This document shows positions 14,819 to 21,559 of a stretch of 23,697 bases of DNA, in pieces. The stretch lies in IMG/VR virus record IMGVR_UViG_3300044713_000091, positions 1-23,697 of that record; one strand, 5' to 3'. This DNA is from a virus. Positions within the stretch are counted from its first letter, which is position 1. The number at the start of each line of letters is the position of its first letter. The position numbers and the translations under genes are program-made. The notes beneath the pieces were generated by a model. The model made no database searches, was not told the origin of the DNA, and saw only the letters and a list, made by a program, of their open reading frames with translations.

Positions 14819-15201
14819 CCGCCCTCCATGATTTGCCTGAACACCTTCGCGCCAGCTTCCTCGAGCGCCGCGACGATGATCGGTGGAGGGCCTTCGCCCT
14901 TCGCGGGGAGAATGCCTCGGCGGGCGTTTTGCACGGCCTGGACCTTCTGCGAGCCCGTCGAAGTGCCTTGCAGGTAGAGCTGGACGACCGAGCCGCGCGC
15001 ACGACACGCGACCGCCGCCGCCGCGTTCTGGAGTGCGGGCTTGCCGTCCTTGCGGGGCGCCCACGGCCTGCCGTTCGGCGATAGGCCTGCCGCAGCGGTC
15101 GCCTTGACCGCCGCCTCGACGAGGGGGGCCGCCGCTTTCGCTACGCGCTCACCCGAGGCGCCGAGCTCGCGCATCTTGGCGATCATGGTGTCGATGCTCA
15201 T
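14815..15201 (-). CDS. Phage virion morphogenesis / tail completion protein (gpG/gpS-like)
   Basis: A 128-aa protein from ATG 15201 (ATGA overlap with the gp36-like gene). The motif LSPNGRPWAPRKDGKPALQ at 40-58 is characteristic of the P2 gpS / Mu gpG morphogenesis family ('P-G-x-P-W-x-P-R/L-K'), and NARRGILPAKG near residues 92-102 matches the 'R-x-x-L-P' element that follows in that family. The N-terminus is an amphipathic helix and the C-terminus another (IIVAALEEAGAKVFRQIMEG). Such proteins join head and tail. The gene ends in a GTGA overlap with the terminator-like gene. Confidence 0.75.
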   Translation of the reverse strand: MSIDTMIAKMRELGASGERVAKAAAPLVEAAVKATAAAGLSPNGRPWAPRKDGKPALQNAAAAVACRARGSVVQLYLQGTSTGSQKVQAVQNARRGILPAKGEGPPPIIVAALEEAGAKVFRQIMEGG

Positions 15202-16013
15202 AGAAATGGTGGGTTCCCGAAGCCCCCGCCGCCGCCTCGGTTGTCCTCTCGTCGGCCGCGCGCGCGCTGGATGTTCATCCAGTGATACGGGGAGGCCTGG
15301 GAATGTGCGATCGGCGCTGGCGCGGTCACTCCCGATCCGCCCGTGTCCGTGTTCAGCGGAAGGTCAAAGAGTCCGGTTTCGCTGTTCGCCGCATCAGCGA
15401 CCTCCCTCGCGGCCGTAGCCTCCCGTTCGAACATAAGTTTGATCGCATCATCGTTCGACGGGTGAACCCCGCGGCGCTCGAATACACGCGGCGTCGTCAT
15501 GTCGACGATCCACCGAATCATGACGTCGGGCACAGGCGTCTGTGCGGTGTACACGTTCGAAGGGTCGTAGCTCGCCGGAGACAGAGGGAAGAGGATGGAA
15601 ACCCCCGTCCCGGCGAGTGCTACGAGCGGACCAGTCGTCACGGGTCCGATGATCGGGACCTGCCCGTTGACGAGCGGCGCACTGTTGTCCTGCCATGAGA
15701 AGACCGCAACGCCTGCGACGCCGCCGGTAGTGATCATGATCTGGAGTTCGATGTCCCCGCGCGCCGGGACGCCGACGAAGGAAATCGGCGGGGGTGTGAT
15801 TCCGGTACCCGAGGGGGGTCCCATCGACTGCCCGAGCGTGTCGACGAGGTAGCGCTTCCGGAGCTGCCCATAGATTCGAGACTGCGTCCCGAGGAGCGCG
15901 CGCGCCGTGAAACCCGGCTGCTTATTCTCGACGATCTGGACGTCAGAAGGGCTCATCGACGAGCGGAGCGTGAAGCCCTGCGTCGAGACCGCTTGGACGA
16001 ACGCCGGAATCAT
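15198..16013 (-). CDS. gp36/DUF1320-like head-tail adaptor with an internal beta insert
   Basis: A 271-aa protein from ATG 16013, 9 bases after the capsid-gene stop. Residues 36-57 (TARALLGTQSRIYGQLRKRY) and 165-215 (MIRWIVDMTTPRVFERRGVHP ... REVADAANSETGLFDLPL) match the two helical halves of gp36-like (DUF1320) proteins: a helix ending in 'L-R-x-R-Y', then a helix pair ending '-G-x-F/L-D-L-P'. Typical members are about 140 aa. Here residues about 66-163 are an inserted beta-rich domain (PARGDIELQIMITTGGVAGV...) resembling the second insert in the sheath. The C-terminus is a Gly/Arg/Asn-rich tail. The protein should sit in the head-to-tail joint. Confidence 0.7.
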   Translation of the reverse strand: MIPAFVQAVSTQGFTLRSSMSPSDVQIVENKQPGFTARALLGTQSRIYGQLRKRYLVDTLGQSMGPPSGTGITPPPISFVGVPARGDIELQIMITTGGVAGVAVFSWQDNSAPLVNGQVPIIGPVTTGPLVALAGTGVSILFPLSPASYDPSNVYTAQTPVPDVMIRWIVDMTTPRVFERRGVHPSNDDAIKLMFEREATAAREVADAANSETGLFDLPLNTDTGGSGVTAPAPIAHSQASPYHWMNIQRARGRREDNRGGGGGFGNPPFL

Positions 16014-16022
16014 CCGGACAGC

Positions 16023-17102
16023 TTAGGACGCGAGGACCTGGAACAGAAGATAGGGGTGACCATATTGGAAGCCGTAGCGTCCAATCAGGTTCCACTCCCA
16101 CATTTGCGATCGGTTGCCGCGAGCCGATGCTACGTCGGGGTACCCCTGGAGTTCGAAGGGCTCACGCTCGCTCATGATGAGTGCGCCGAGTTCGTCGGAA
16201 ATCGTATCCTCGACGTAGATGTAGTACGCGTTTGGCGTCGAGTTCGCCGTGTTGATCGCGTTCACCTCGGGTGCGGAGATGACGTCGAGGCCGTACGACT
16301 CGAGCACGTTGGAGCTCATCGAGATGAGTTCGGCGCCTGCGTTACCTCCGCCAAAGACGCCATCCGAACTCATGCCGAGGAGCTGTCGCGCGCGGTAGTC
16401 GAGGGTCGTGGGGACGAGCACGCCGCGAGGAACTAGGTAGCGAGGCGTCCCCGCGGCGTTGAACGTCAGGCTCCCGATGTAGCCCAGCGCTCGGCCAAGG
16501 TTTTCTCCCGCCGTCGCCAGGTCGTTGATCGAGCCCGCCGAGCTTCCGGTAACCGAGATGTCGCACGAGCCGCCGACGGTCGCCACGTCGAGGATGTTGG
16601 AGAACGTGGCGCCCGAGGGCTTGCCAGGGTCGATCGGGTGAGCCGTGTTGAAAAAGCTCAGGCCGTCATAGGTGGTCGCCGTGCCGCCGGCGCCGATGAG
16701 GCTGAACATGTTCTTGCGGGGGAAGAGGACCCCTTCCGCGCCACGGTCGCGCGCCCACTTGTCGGCGTAGTCCATCGCGCCGACCTTCGGGTTCTTCTCA
16801 AGCTGGTTGTCCTTGATCTCGTTGCTCGTGAGGCGAAGGCCGCTCCCGAAATTCGAGATGATGATCTCCGTCTGCATCGCGGTCATGTCGTCGAACCGCA
16901 TCTTGCCGCCGTTGCCTTGCGGGTAGATGCCGACGGTGTCCAAGAGCCACGTGAGGATCTCGATCTTCCCCTGTCCGGGCCGGGCCTTCATGACCTTGCC
17001 CCAAGCGCCCGCGTGCTTGACCGCCCGCTGCCAGTTACCCGTAATCAGGCTCTCCAGCCTCGTATTGATATCGAGGACGTAGAGCGGGTTTACCTCAGCC
17101 AT
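16023..17102 (-). CDS. Major capsid protein (Mu gpT-like)
   Basis: A 359-aa protein from ATG 17102, with AAAGG 9 bases upstream. Residues about 150-163 (TTYDGLSFFNTAHP) are a hallmark of gpT-like capsid proteins ('Y-D-G-x-x-F-F-x-T-x-H-P'). Also typical are the N-terminal LESLITGNWQRAVK and the C-terminal WEWNLIGRYGFQYGHPYLLF ('R-x-x-x-G-Y/F-G-x-P'). It follows the gpI-like protease/scaffold and a small putative decoration protein, the usual Mu-like head order. Residues 110-125 (RDRGAEGVLFPRKNMFSLI) include a basic loop. This is one of the most confident calls in the window. Confidence 0.9.
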   Translation of the reverse strand: MAEVNPLYVLDINTRLESLITGNWQRAVKHAGAWGKVMKARPGQGKIEILTWLLDTVGIYPQGNGGKMRFDDMTAMQTEIIISNFGSGLRLTSNEIKDNQLEKNPKVGAMDYADKWARDRGAEGVLFPRKNMFSLIGAGGTATTYDGLSFFNTAHPIDPGKPSGATFSNILDVATVGGSCDISVTGSSAGSINDLATAGENLGRALGYIGSLTFNAAGTPRYLVPRGVLVPTTLDYRARQLLGMSSDGVFGGGNAGAELISMSSNVLESYGLDVISAPEVNAINTANSTPNAYYIYVEDTISDELGALIMSEREPFELQGYPDVASARGNRSQMWEWNLIGRYGFQYGHPYLLFQVLAS

Positions 17103-17130
17103 TGCCTTGAGCCTTTCGTGCGGTCAGCCG

Positions 17131-17586
17131 TTAGATCGACGCGGGGTAGGGAAACTCGACCCAGCACAGGCCGGATCCGTCTTCGCTGAAATCGTAGAAC
17201 TTGCCGAGCTTGGCCAGCGTGTTGAGGGTCGAGACCGTGATCGCGTCCTGGATGTACATGTCCGTCTCGCGATTCGCTGCGGTGAGCGCATGCGTCGTGC
17301 TGTTGTTCAGGAGCATCAGAGTGCGCTCGCGGAAAAACTGCACGTCCGCGAAAGCGGCGCCCGCGCTTCCGGCGCTGTTGTTTACGGCGCCGTACTGTCC
17401 GTAGAAGCGTCCGACAGGGATCTCCCCGGCGGCGCCCGTCGCCTCCCCGTAGTACCCAGCGGCAGAACCGCCGGGGTTCGCAACACAGATATGACCCTCA
17501 TAGGTCACCTGCCCCGCCGCGAGGGGTCGAAGGTCGCGCTCGATCGTTTCGACCGAGCCAACAAAGTTGGACGTGAGCGCGCTCAT
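17131..17586 (-). CDS. Probable head decoration protein
   Basis: A 151-aa protein from ATG 17586, immediately after the protease-gene TAA, with a strong GGAGG 7 bases upstream (the best ribosome binding site in the window, fitting high expression). It is Gly/Ala/Thr-rich and beta-like: GQVTYEGHICVANPGGSAAG, then GEIPVGRFYGQYGAVNNSAG, then HALTAANRETDMYIQDAITV. Position between head protease and major capsid protein, size and composition match capsid decoration or stabilisation proteins. I do not see a family-defining motif, so the role is inferred. A 28-base gap separates it from the capsid gene. Confidence 0.7.
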   Translation of the reverse strand: MSALTSNFVGSVETIERDLRPLAAGQVTYEGHICVANPGGSAAGYYGEATGAAGEIPVGRFYGQYGAVNNSAGSAGAAFADVQFFRERTLMLLNNSTTHALTAANRETDMYIQDAITVSTLNTLAKLGKFYDFSEDGSGLCWVEFPYPASI

Positions 17587-18372
17587 TTACTTACCTCCCG
17601 CGGCGTGCGCGGCTTGCACTGCGTTGACCCGCTGCGCCGCGCGATATTCGCCGGGGCAGCAGGCGTGAATCCGGAGCACCCGGCGCCCCGTATCGTCCAT
17701 CTCGTACTGAGGCCCCATCGGCATGGGTGCCGAGTTTTTGAAGCGCTCACGCGCCTCCTTCGTACGGAACACCGGAGCGGCGCCGTTCGGTCCTGTCCCG
17801 TCCCCTCCGCGGGTGGGGTTCGGTTGCGCGGGCGGCGTGAGCGGGCCCGGCAGAGCGGCGAGGTATTGCCGAACCACCTCGACCGGTTGGCTCGAAGCCC
17901 AGATCTTGACGGGGCCGGTGAGCTTGTCGCCGGCATCCTTGATAAGCATGTCGCGCTCGATGTTATCCATCCTCGTCGCCAAGACCTTGTCGACGGGCGC
18001 GGCCGATGCCGCAGGACGAGCGTTGGCAATCACTCGCTTCGGAAGCTTCGGCACGACTGGAGGAGGAGGCGCCGCAGCGGCCATCTTTTCCGCCGCAGGA
18101 GGTTCGGCGGCCGCTGCGACGTCAGGCTCAGTAACTTCCGCATCCGCGGACGTCGGAGCGTAGGGCTTCTCTTTCGGAGGCTCTCCGCCACCCTCGGCAG
18201 CCGGCGGCGGAGCCGCCGCCATGTCGCCCTCCGCGGGACTCTCTGCGCCCGGCGCCGCGCCGCCTTCGGCTTTCTCGAGCTCCGCGAGGAGCGCACGCAC
18301 AGAGGCGAGAGCCGCCTCCGGATCTTCTCCGGAGGACGCGGCGAGGAGGGCGGCTTTCAACGTGGGATCCAT
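17587..18372 (-). CDS. Possible nested scaffold product (internal start in the protease gene)
   Basis: An in-frame ATG at 18372 (MDPTLKAALLAASSGEDPEA, residue 148 of the long protein) lies exactly at the junction between the protease and the low-complexity scaffold region, and is preceded by AAAGG about 9 bases upstream. In Mu, and in lambda-like C/Nu3, a scaffold is made from an in-frame start within the protease gene. The resulting product here would be 261 aa. This is an inference from layout. Confidence 0.4.
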   Translation of the reverse strand: MDPTLKAALLAASSGEDPEAALASVRALLAELEKAEGGAAPGAESPAEGDMAAAPPPAAEGGGEPPKEKPYAPTSADAEVTEPDVAAAAEPPAAEKMAAAAPPPPVVPKLPKRVIANARPAASAAPVDKVLATRMDNIERDMLIKDAGDKLTGPVKIWASSQPVEVVRQYLAALPGPLTPPAQPNPTRGGDGTGPNGAAPVFRTKEARERFKNSAPMPMGPQYEMDDTGRRVLRIHACCPGEYRAAQRVNAVQAAHAAGGK

Positions 18373-18813
18373 GGGTCTTACCTTTGCGCTCGCAAGGACG
18401 TGTGCGTGATGGGTTCCTGGGTCGGCGACAAGAGAGACGCGATAGAGCCTAAGGATCTCGCCCGTCGCCTTGTCGGTGTCGTACTCGGGACTGAGAAATC
18501 GTCGCTGACCGCTGGCGATTTGCTCGGCGGCGTAATCGCTCCACTCGAAGGTGAGCCAGGGTTCGCCGTTTCGGATCTCGAGGGTCGCATATCCTCCGGT
18601 AGGGGGAGGCTCACCCTCTGGCGTGATTGCGCCGAGATGCTCGACATCGATGAGAAGCGGGTTGCCGCGAGCGGAGTAAACGGAGCCGACCTCAGCAACG
18701 GAACGATCTGACCAGACATGGATGCCGTAGTCCGTGGGATTCGGGCCAATTCGCCAGAGCTGGATTTCTCGGGGGGGGACTCGTCCAGCAAAGGCGAGGA
18801 TTTTGCCGCGCAT
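17587..18813 (-). CDS. Head maturation protease with scaffold tail (Mu gpI-like)
   Basis: A 408-aa protein. I chose ATG 18813 (MRGKILAFAGRVPP). A TTG at 18897 in the same frame adds an Arg-rich stretch and overlaps the previous gene. Residues 14-142 match the Mu gpI-like protease: NPLLIDVEHLG (D56, H59), GYATLEI, EWSDYAAEQIASGQRRFLSPEY (S108) and a closing SLVADPGTHH. H59 and S108 are candidate catalytic residues. Residues 150-260 are Ala/Pro/Glu-rich and low-complexity, as in scaffolds, and 275-408 are charged helices ending in a Cys pair (IHACCPGEY). It should process the prohead and template capsid assembly. Confidence 0.8.
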   Translation of the reverse strand: MRGKILAFAGRVPPREIQLWRIGPNPTDYGIHVWSDRSVAEVGSVYSARGNPLLIDVEHLGAITPEGEPPPTGGYATLEIRNGEPWLTFEWSDYAAEQIASGQRRFLSPEYDTDKATGEILRLYRVSLVADPGTHHAHVLASAKVRPMDPTLKAALLAASSGEDPEAALASVRALLAELEKAEGGAAPGAESPAEGDMAAAPPPAAEGGGEPPKEKPYAPTSADAEVTEPDVAAAAEPPAAEKMAAAAPPPPVVPKLPKRVIANARPAASAAPVDKVLATRMDNIERDMLIKDAGDKLTGPVKIWASSQPVEVVRQYLAALPGPLTPPAQPNPTRGGDGTGPNGAAPVFRTKEARERFKNSAPMPMGPQYEMDDTGRRVLRIHACCPGEYRAAQRVNAVQAAHAAGGK

Positions 18814-18868
18814 GTCACAGATACGAGCGATACCACCGATCCAGCGGACAAGGGAAAAAGCTCGTGCC

Positions 18869-19090
18869 CTACTGCTCCGCGAGATCCGGGCTCTCAAACT
18901 GCCCGCCCGGTTCGAGCCATGCGAGCTGTTCCGCCACCATCTCCGCGAACAGGTCAGGATCGGACGCCTGCTCTGCGAGGGCGTCGACGCTCGCGGCTAA
19001 CGCCCCGAAGTCTGATGGGCCAAGTGGAGCGCACGCACTGGCAGCCTGGATGAGGGCGAAGGCCCGTCGCGCCAAATCTCGATCCTTCAC
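18869..19090 (-). CDS. 73-aa helical protein of unknown function
   Basis: From GTG 19090, in a GTGA overlap with the stop of the metalloprotease-like gene and with GAGGA 8-9 bases upstream. The frame is open to 19243 but that part is an Arg/Gly-rich shadow. The protein begins VKDRDLARRAFALIQAASAC and is largely helical and acidic (DPDLFAEMVAEQLAWLEPGG). Tight coupling to the gene before it raises the possibility of a chaperone or immunity partner for that protein, but nothing in the sequence proves it. Confidence 0.6.
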   Translation of the reverse strand: MKDRDLARRAFALIQAASACAPLGPSDFGALAASVDALAEQASDPDLFAEMVAEQLAWLEPGGQFESPDLAEQ

Positions 19091-20121
19091 GGTTTCATTC
19101 CTCGAGCTTCCCTCACGGCCTGCACAAGAGAGTATGCCTCCGGATCGTGCGCCTGCAATTCCTTTCCATGAAACACGTAGGCCGTATGCAGTTCGGCGAA
19201 CCACTCCTTGTGATCTGCCATGGCGTAAGTGGAGGGCACCCACGCGCCATGACGGAGGCTCGCCTCGGTATCGCTCACGGCGACTCTCTTACGATAAGCC
19301 TTTTTGATGTCCCTCCAATGCTTGACCGGCAACGGGTCCTTTTCGTCAAGGTGAATGTGGTGCGAGAGCTCGTGGACCATCGTTCGCTGTCGCATCTCTT
19401 CCGGGGTTCGAGCCAGGGTCGAGACGCTGAACACGTCCTCGCCGCCAAGTTGTTGGCGACCGCCGATCTTTGCCCAGTGCGACTCGGTGCGATCAAATGT
19501 CCGAGCCGCCGCCTCCGTGTTCTTGATGGAGATCTTGCCAGCTCGCGCTTTTGGATGCGCATAGACACCGTTTGGGGTCCGTCGCCCAGCTGCCGATACG
19601 GGCCCATGATTATCGATGCGTTCAAGTGGGCTCCTCGCGAGATGGGGCCCGAAGCCACCGAGGACTATCGCGCGCTCGGCAGCCTCGACAGTCCCTCTTT
19701 CCACTACCGAATGATCGATGCCGAGATTTTTCAGCGTAGGGTGCTCAACCTTGCGGGAGAACTCCGCCATCTTCCTGTGCTTTTCGGCCTGCTCCGAATG
19801 ATGCAGCGCGGCGTATCCATGCTTTTCGATCGCCTTCGCATGCCTTTCTCGATCCTTCTTCGTTCGGGCATGCTTGAGAAGTTCTGAGCGACGAGCGACC
19901 TCTTTGGAGTGAAACTCTGCTGCCTTGCGATGAGCTTCGGCGGCCTTCTCGTCATGTTCGGACTTTCCTGTTTTCTTCGCCTTGCCGCTTGCAGCGGCGG
20001 CGTCCCCGGATCCCGAACTTATCCAGCGACCTCTAGAGTCGCGCGCCTGATCTGGATCGAACGCTGCAAAGAAGTGCAGGAAGTCCGCGAACTCGTCGAA
20101 ATCATGCGCTGTCGCGCTCAC
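19087..20121 (-). CDS. Putative HExxH metalloprotease-like virion effector in the MuF slot
   Basis: A 344-aa protein from GTG 20121 (20-base overlap with the portal gene, GGAGAG 6 bases upstream). An upstream ATG at 20181 only adds an Arg-rich shadow. Residues 21-35 (FDPDQARDSRGRWISSG) are the 'D-P-x-Q-x-R-D-x-x-G-R-W' linker common in phage head-associated proteins. Residues 52-125 are a His/Lys/Glu/Ala-rich helical stretch. Residues 246-258 (RTMVHELSHHIHL) give a zinc HELSH site (H250, E251, H254), and HKEWFAELHTAY at 304-315 supplies a likely third ligand, E310, as in gluzincins. No MuF core is visible. An ejected or head-packaged protease is plausible. Activity, substrate and virion location are inferred. 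Confidence 0.75.
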   Translation of the reverse strand: MSATAHDFDEFADFLHFFAAFDPDQARDSRGRWISSGSGDAAAASGKAKKTGKSEHDEKAAEAHRKAAEFHSKEVARRSELLKHARTKKDRERHAKAIEKHGYAALHHSEQAEKHRKMAEFSRKVEHPTLKNLGIDHSVVERGTVEAAERAIVLGGFGPHLARSPLERIDNHGPVSAAGRRTPNGVYAHPKARAGKISIKNTEAAARTFDRTESHWAKIGGRQQLGGEDVFSVSTLARTPEEMRQRTMVHELSHHIHLDEKDPLPVKHWRDIKKAYRKRVAVSDTEASLRHGAWVPSTYAMADHKEWFAELHTAYVFHGKELQAHDPEAYSLVQAVREARGMKP

Positions 20122-21523
20122 GTGCGGCTCTCCAGTGTGCGAATACTTCCGCAACGGCCATCGCCGAAGCTTGCGCCACATCGCCCTTCACTAGGGACAG
20201 AGCCGGCTTTTTTCCGCTCACGTCCGGCGACACCGGCTCCGCCGCCGGCGGCGCGTGGGGCGCAACCCTTCGAACCGGGATCCGATACCGTGTGACGATT
20301 TCCTGGAGGTCGACCTCGAAACCGTACGGCGCCGCCTGCTGATTGAACGCCGCGACCGCTTCACATGCCGCCGTGATGCTGTTCGCCACCGCGGTCAAGT
20401 CCGTCGGCGGCGTAGTGTCAATCTCGACGGTCCCGCGCTCGCCGCTGCCCAGCATGTTGTTCACGATGGGGCGCAAGGCCTGCTCGTTCAGGTCTCCGCA
20501 CGCGCCATCCGCATCATCCTGGATAAGGTCGAGCGCGATCGTTTTGAAGATGTCCGCGTTCGCGAAGCCGACGCCGCCCGTCACCGTGACGAGCTGACCG
20601 GCGAGTGCGATCATCATGTCGTAATTGCAGCTCTCGATCGTTTCCTTGAATGCCTGATACCCGATGCCATTCGATTCGAGGAGCTTGACCGTCCAGCCCT
20701 TCGGCAGCGAGAACACGGAGTTGAGTCCCCAGGCCATCAGCTTTTGCGCCCAGCCCTCTCTCTCGTCCTCGGTGGCACCTAGCGGTCCCTCTGCCACGCG
20801 CGCGGCATTCGCGAGGGTCGCCATGTACGCCTCGCGGTAGTGGAACGAGTGATCCTTCGAGACGTACGACCGAGAGAGCGAACTCCACAGTCCGTTCTGC
20901 CACGGATTTTGGATCCCTCCCGGAAAACCAAGCACCCAGCGGCCGTCACCGGGCACGACGTGGATGAGGCCCCCGACGCTCCGGTAGTACCAACGATTGT
21001 CCCCCCAGACGTATCGCAAGAACTGCGGATCGATCCGAACGAACACCGGCTCGGGACGATCGGGTAGCGGCACGAGTTCTCCGAACCGGACGCCGTTCAA
21101 AATCCCGTCACCGATCCAGAGGGCGAGTTCCTTTGGAGGAAAGATCCGGTCGAAGAGCCCCGTACGACCCTCACGATTCTCGAGTGCCTCGACCGCGCTC
21201 GCGGTGCCGCGGAAAAGCTTTGGAAGCCGCGTAAGCCCGGAGGCGCGAGTCGAAAGCAACCCCCCGGCAACTCCGTCACGCCGGAGCGCTCGAGACAACT
21301 GCGCCACCAGCGTAAGATCTCCTGCGTCCGCCATGTGGAGCGCGTCTTCGATGTCCGCCTGATAGAATCGCTGGATCGAATGCGTCTGTAGCGGGCGCTC
21401 GAGCCGGATACGCTCGGGCTCGTCTGCATAGGCGGATCGGTATGGTGCGGGGAGGTACGGCGGAATGAAGACCGACGCGACCTTACCAGCCACCTTTCCG
21501 CGCAAATCGCTGAACAGGCCCAC
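20102..21523 (-). CDS. Portal protein (Mu gp29 / DUF935-like)
   Basis: A 473-aa protein from GTG 21523, 36 bases after the large terminase. The central RIDPQFLRYVWGDNRWYYRS, FPGGIQNPWQNGLWSSLSRSY and KDHSFHYREAYMATLANA regions, and especially the helix GIGYQAFKETIESCNYDMMI followed by ALAGQLVTVTGG and the later DLNEQALRPIVNNML, follow the DUF935 portal order (helix, 'I-x-G-Q-T-L-T' turn, Gly loop, helix with 'N-x-x-L-x-x-x-L'). The portal is the dodecameric DNA gate of the head. Residues 420-445 are a Pro/Ala linker, then a C-terminal helix. Its end overlaps the next gene by 20 bases. Confidence 0.8.
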   Translation of the reverse strand: MGLFSDLRGKVAGKVASVFIPPYLPAPYRSAYADEPERIRLERPLQTHSIQRFYQADIEDALHMADAGDLTLVAQLSRALRRDGVAGGLLSTRASGLTRLPKLFRGTASAVEALENREGRTGLFDRIFPPKELALWIGDGILNGVRFGELVPLPDRPEPVFVRIDPQFLRYVWGDNRWYYRSVGGLIHVVPGDGRWVLGFPGGIQNPWQNGLWSSLSRSYVSKDHSFHYREAYMATLANAARVAEGPLGATEDEREGWAQKLMAWGLNSVFSLPKGWTVKLLESNGIGYQAFKETIESCNYDMMIALAGQLVTVTGGVGFANADIFKTIALDLIQDDADGACGDLNEQALRPIVNNMLGSGERGTVEIDTTPPTDLTAVANSITAACEAVAAFNQQAAPYGFEVDLQEIVTRYRIPVRRVAPHAPPAAEPVSPDVSGKKPALSLVKGDVAQASAMAVAEVFAHWRAARERDSA

Positions 21524-21559
21524 GGCTCGAAACTACACGAGCAGCATCGTGCTCGGCAA

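Noticed and set aside
17107-18711. 534-codon plus-strand open frame opposite the decoration and protease/scaffold genes
   Set aside because: Arg/Gly/Val-rich composition and position antisense to well-supported head genes mark it as a shadow.
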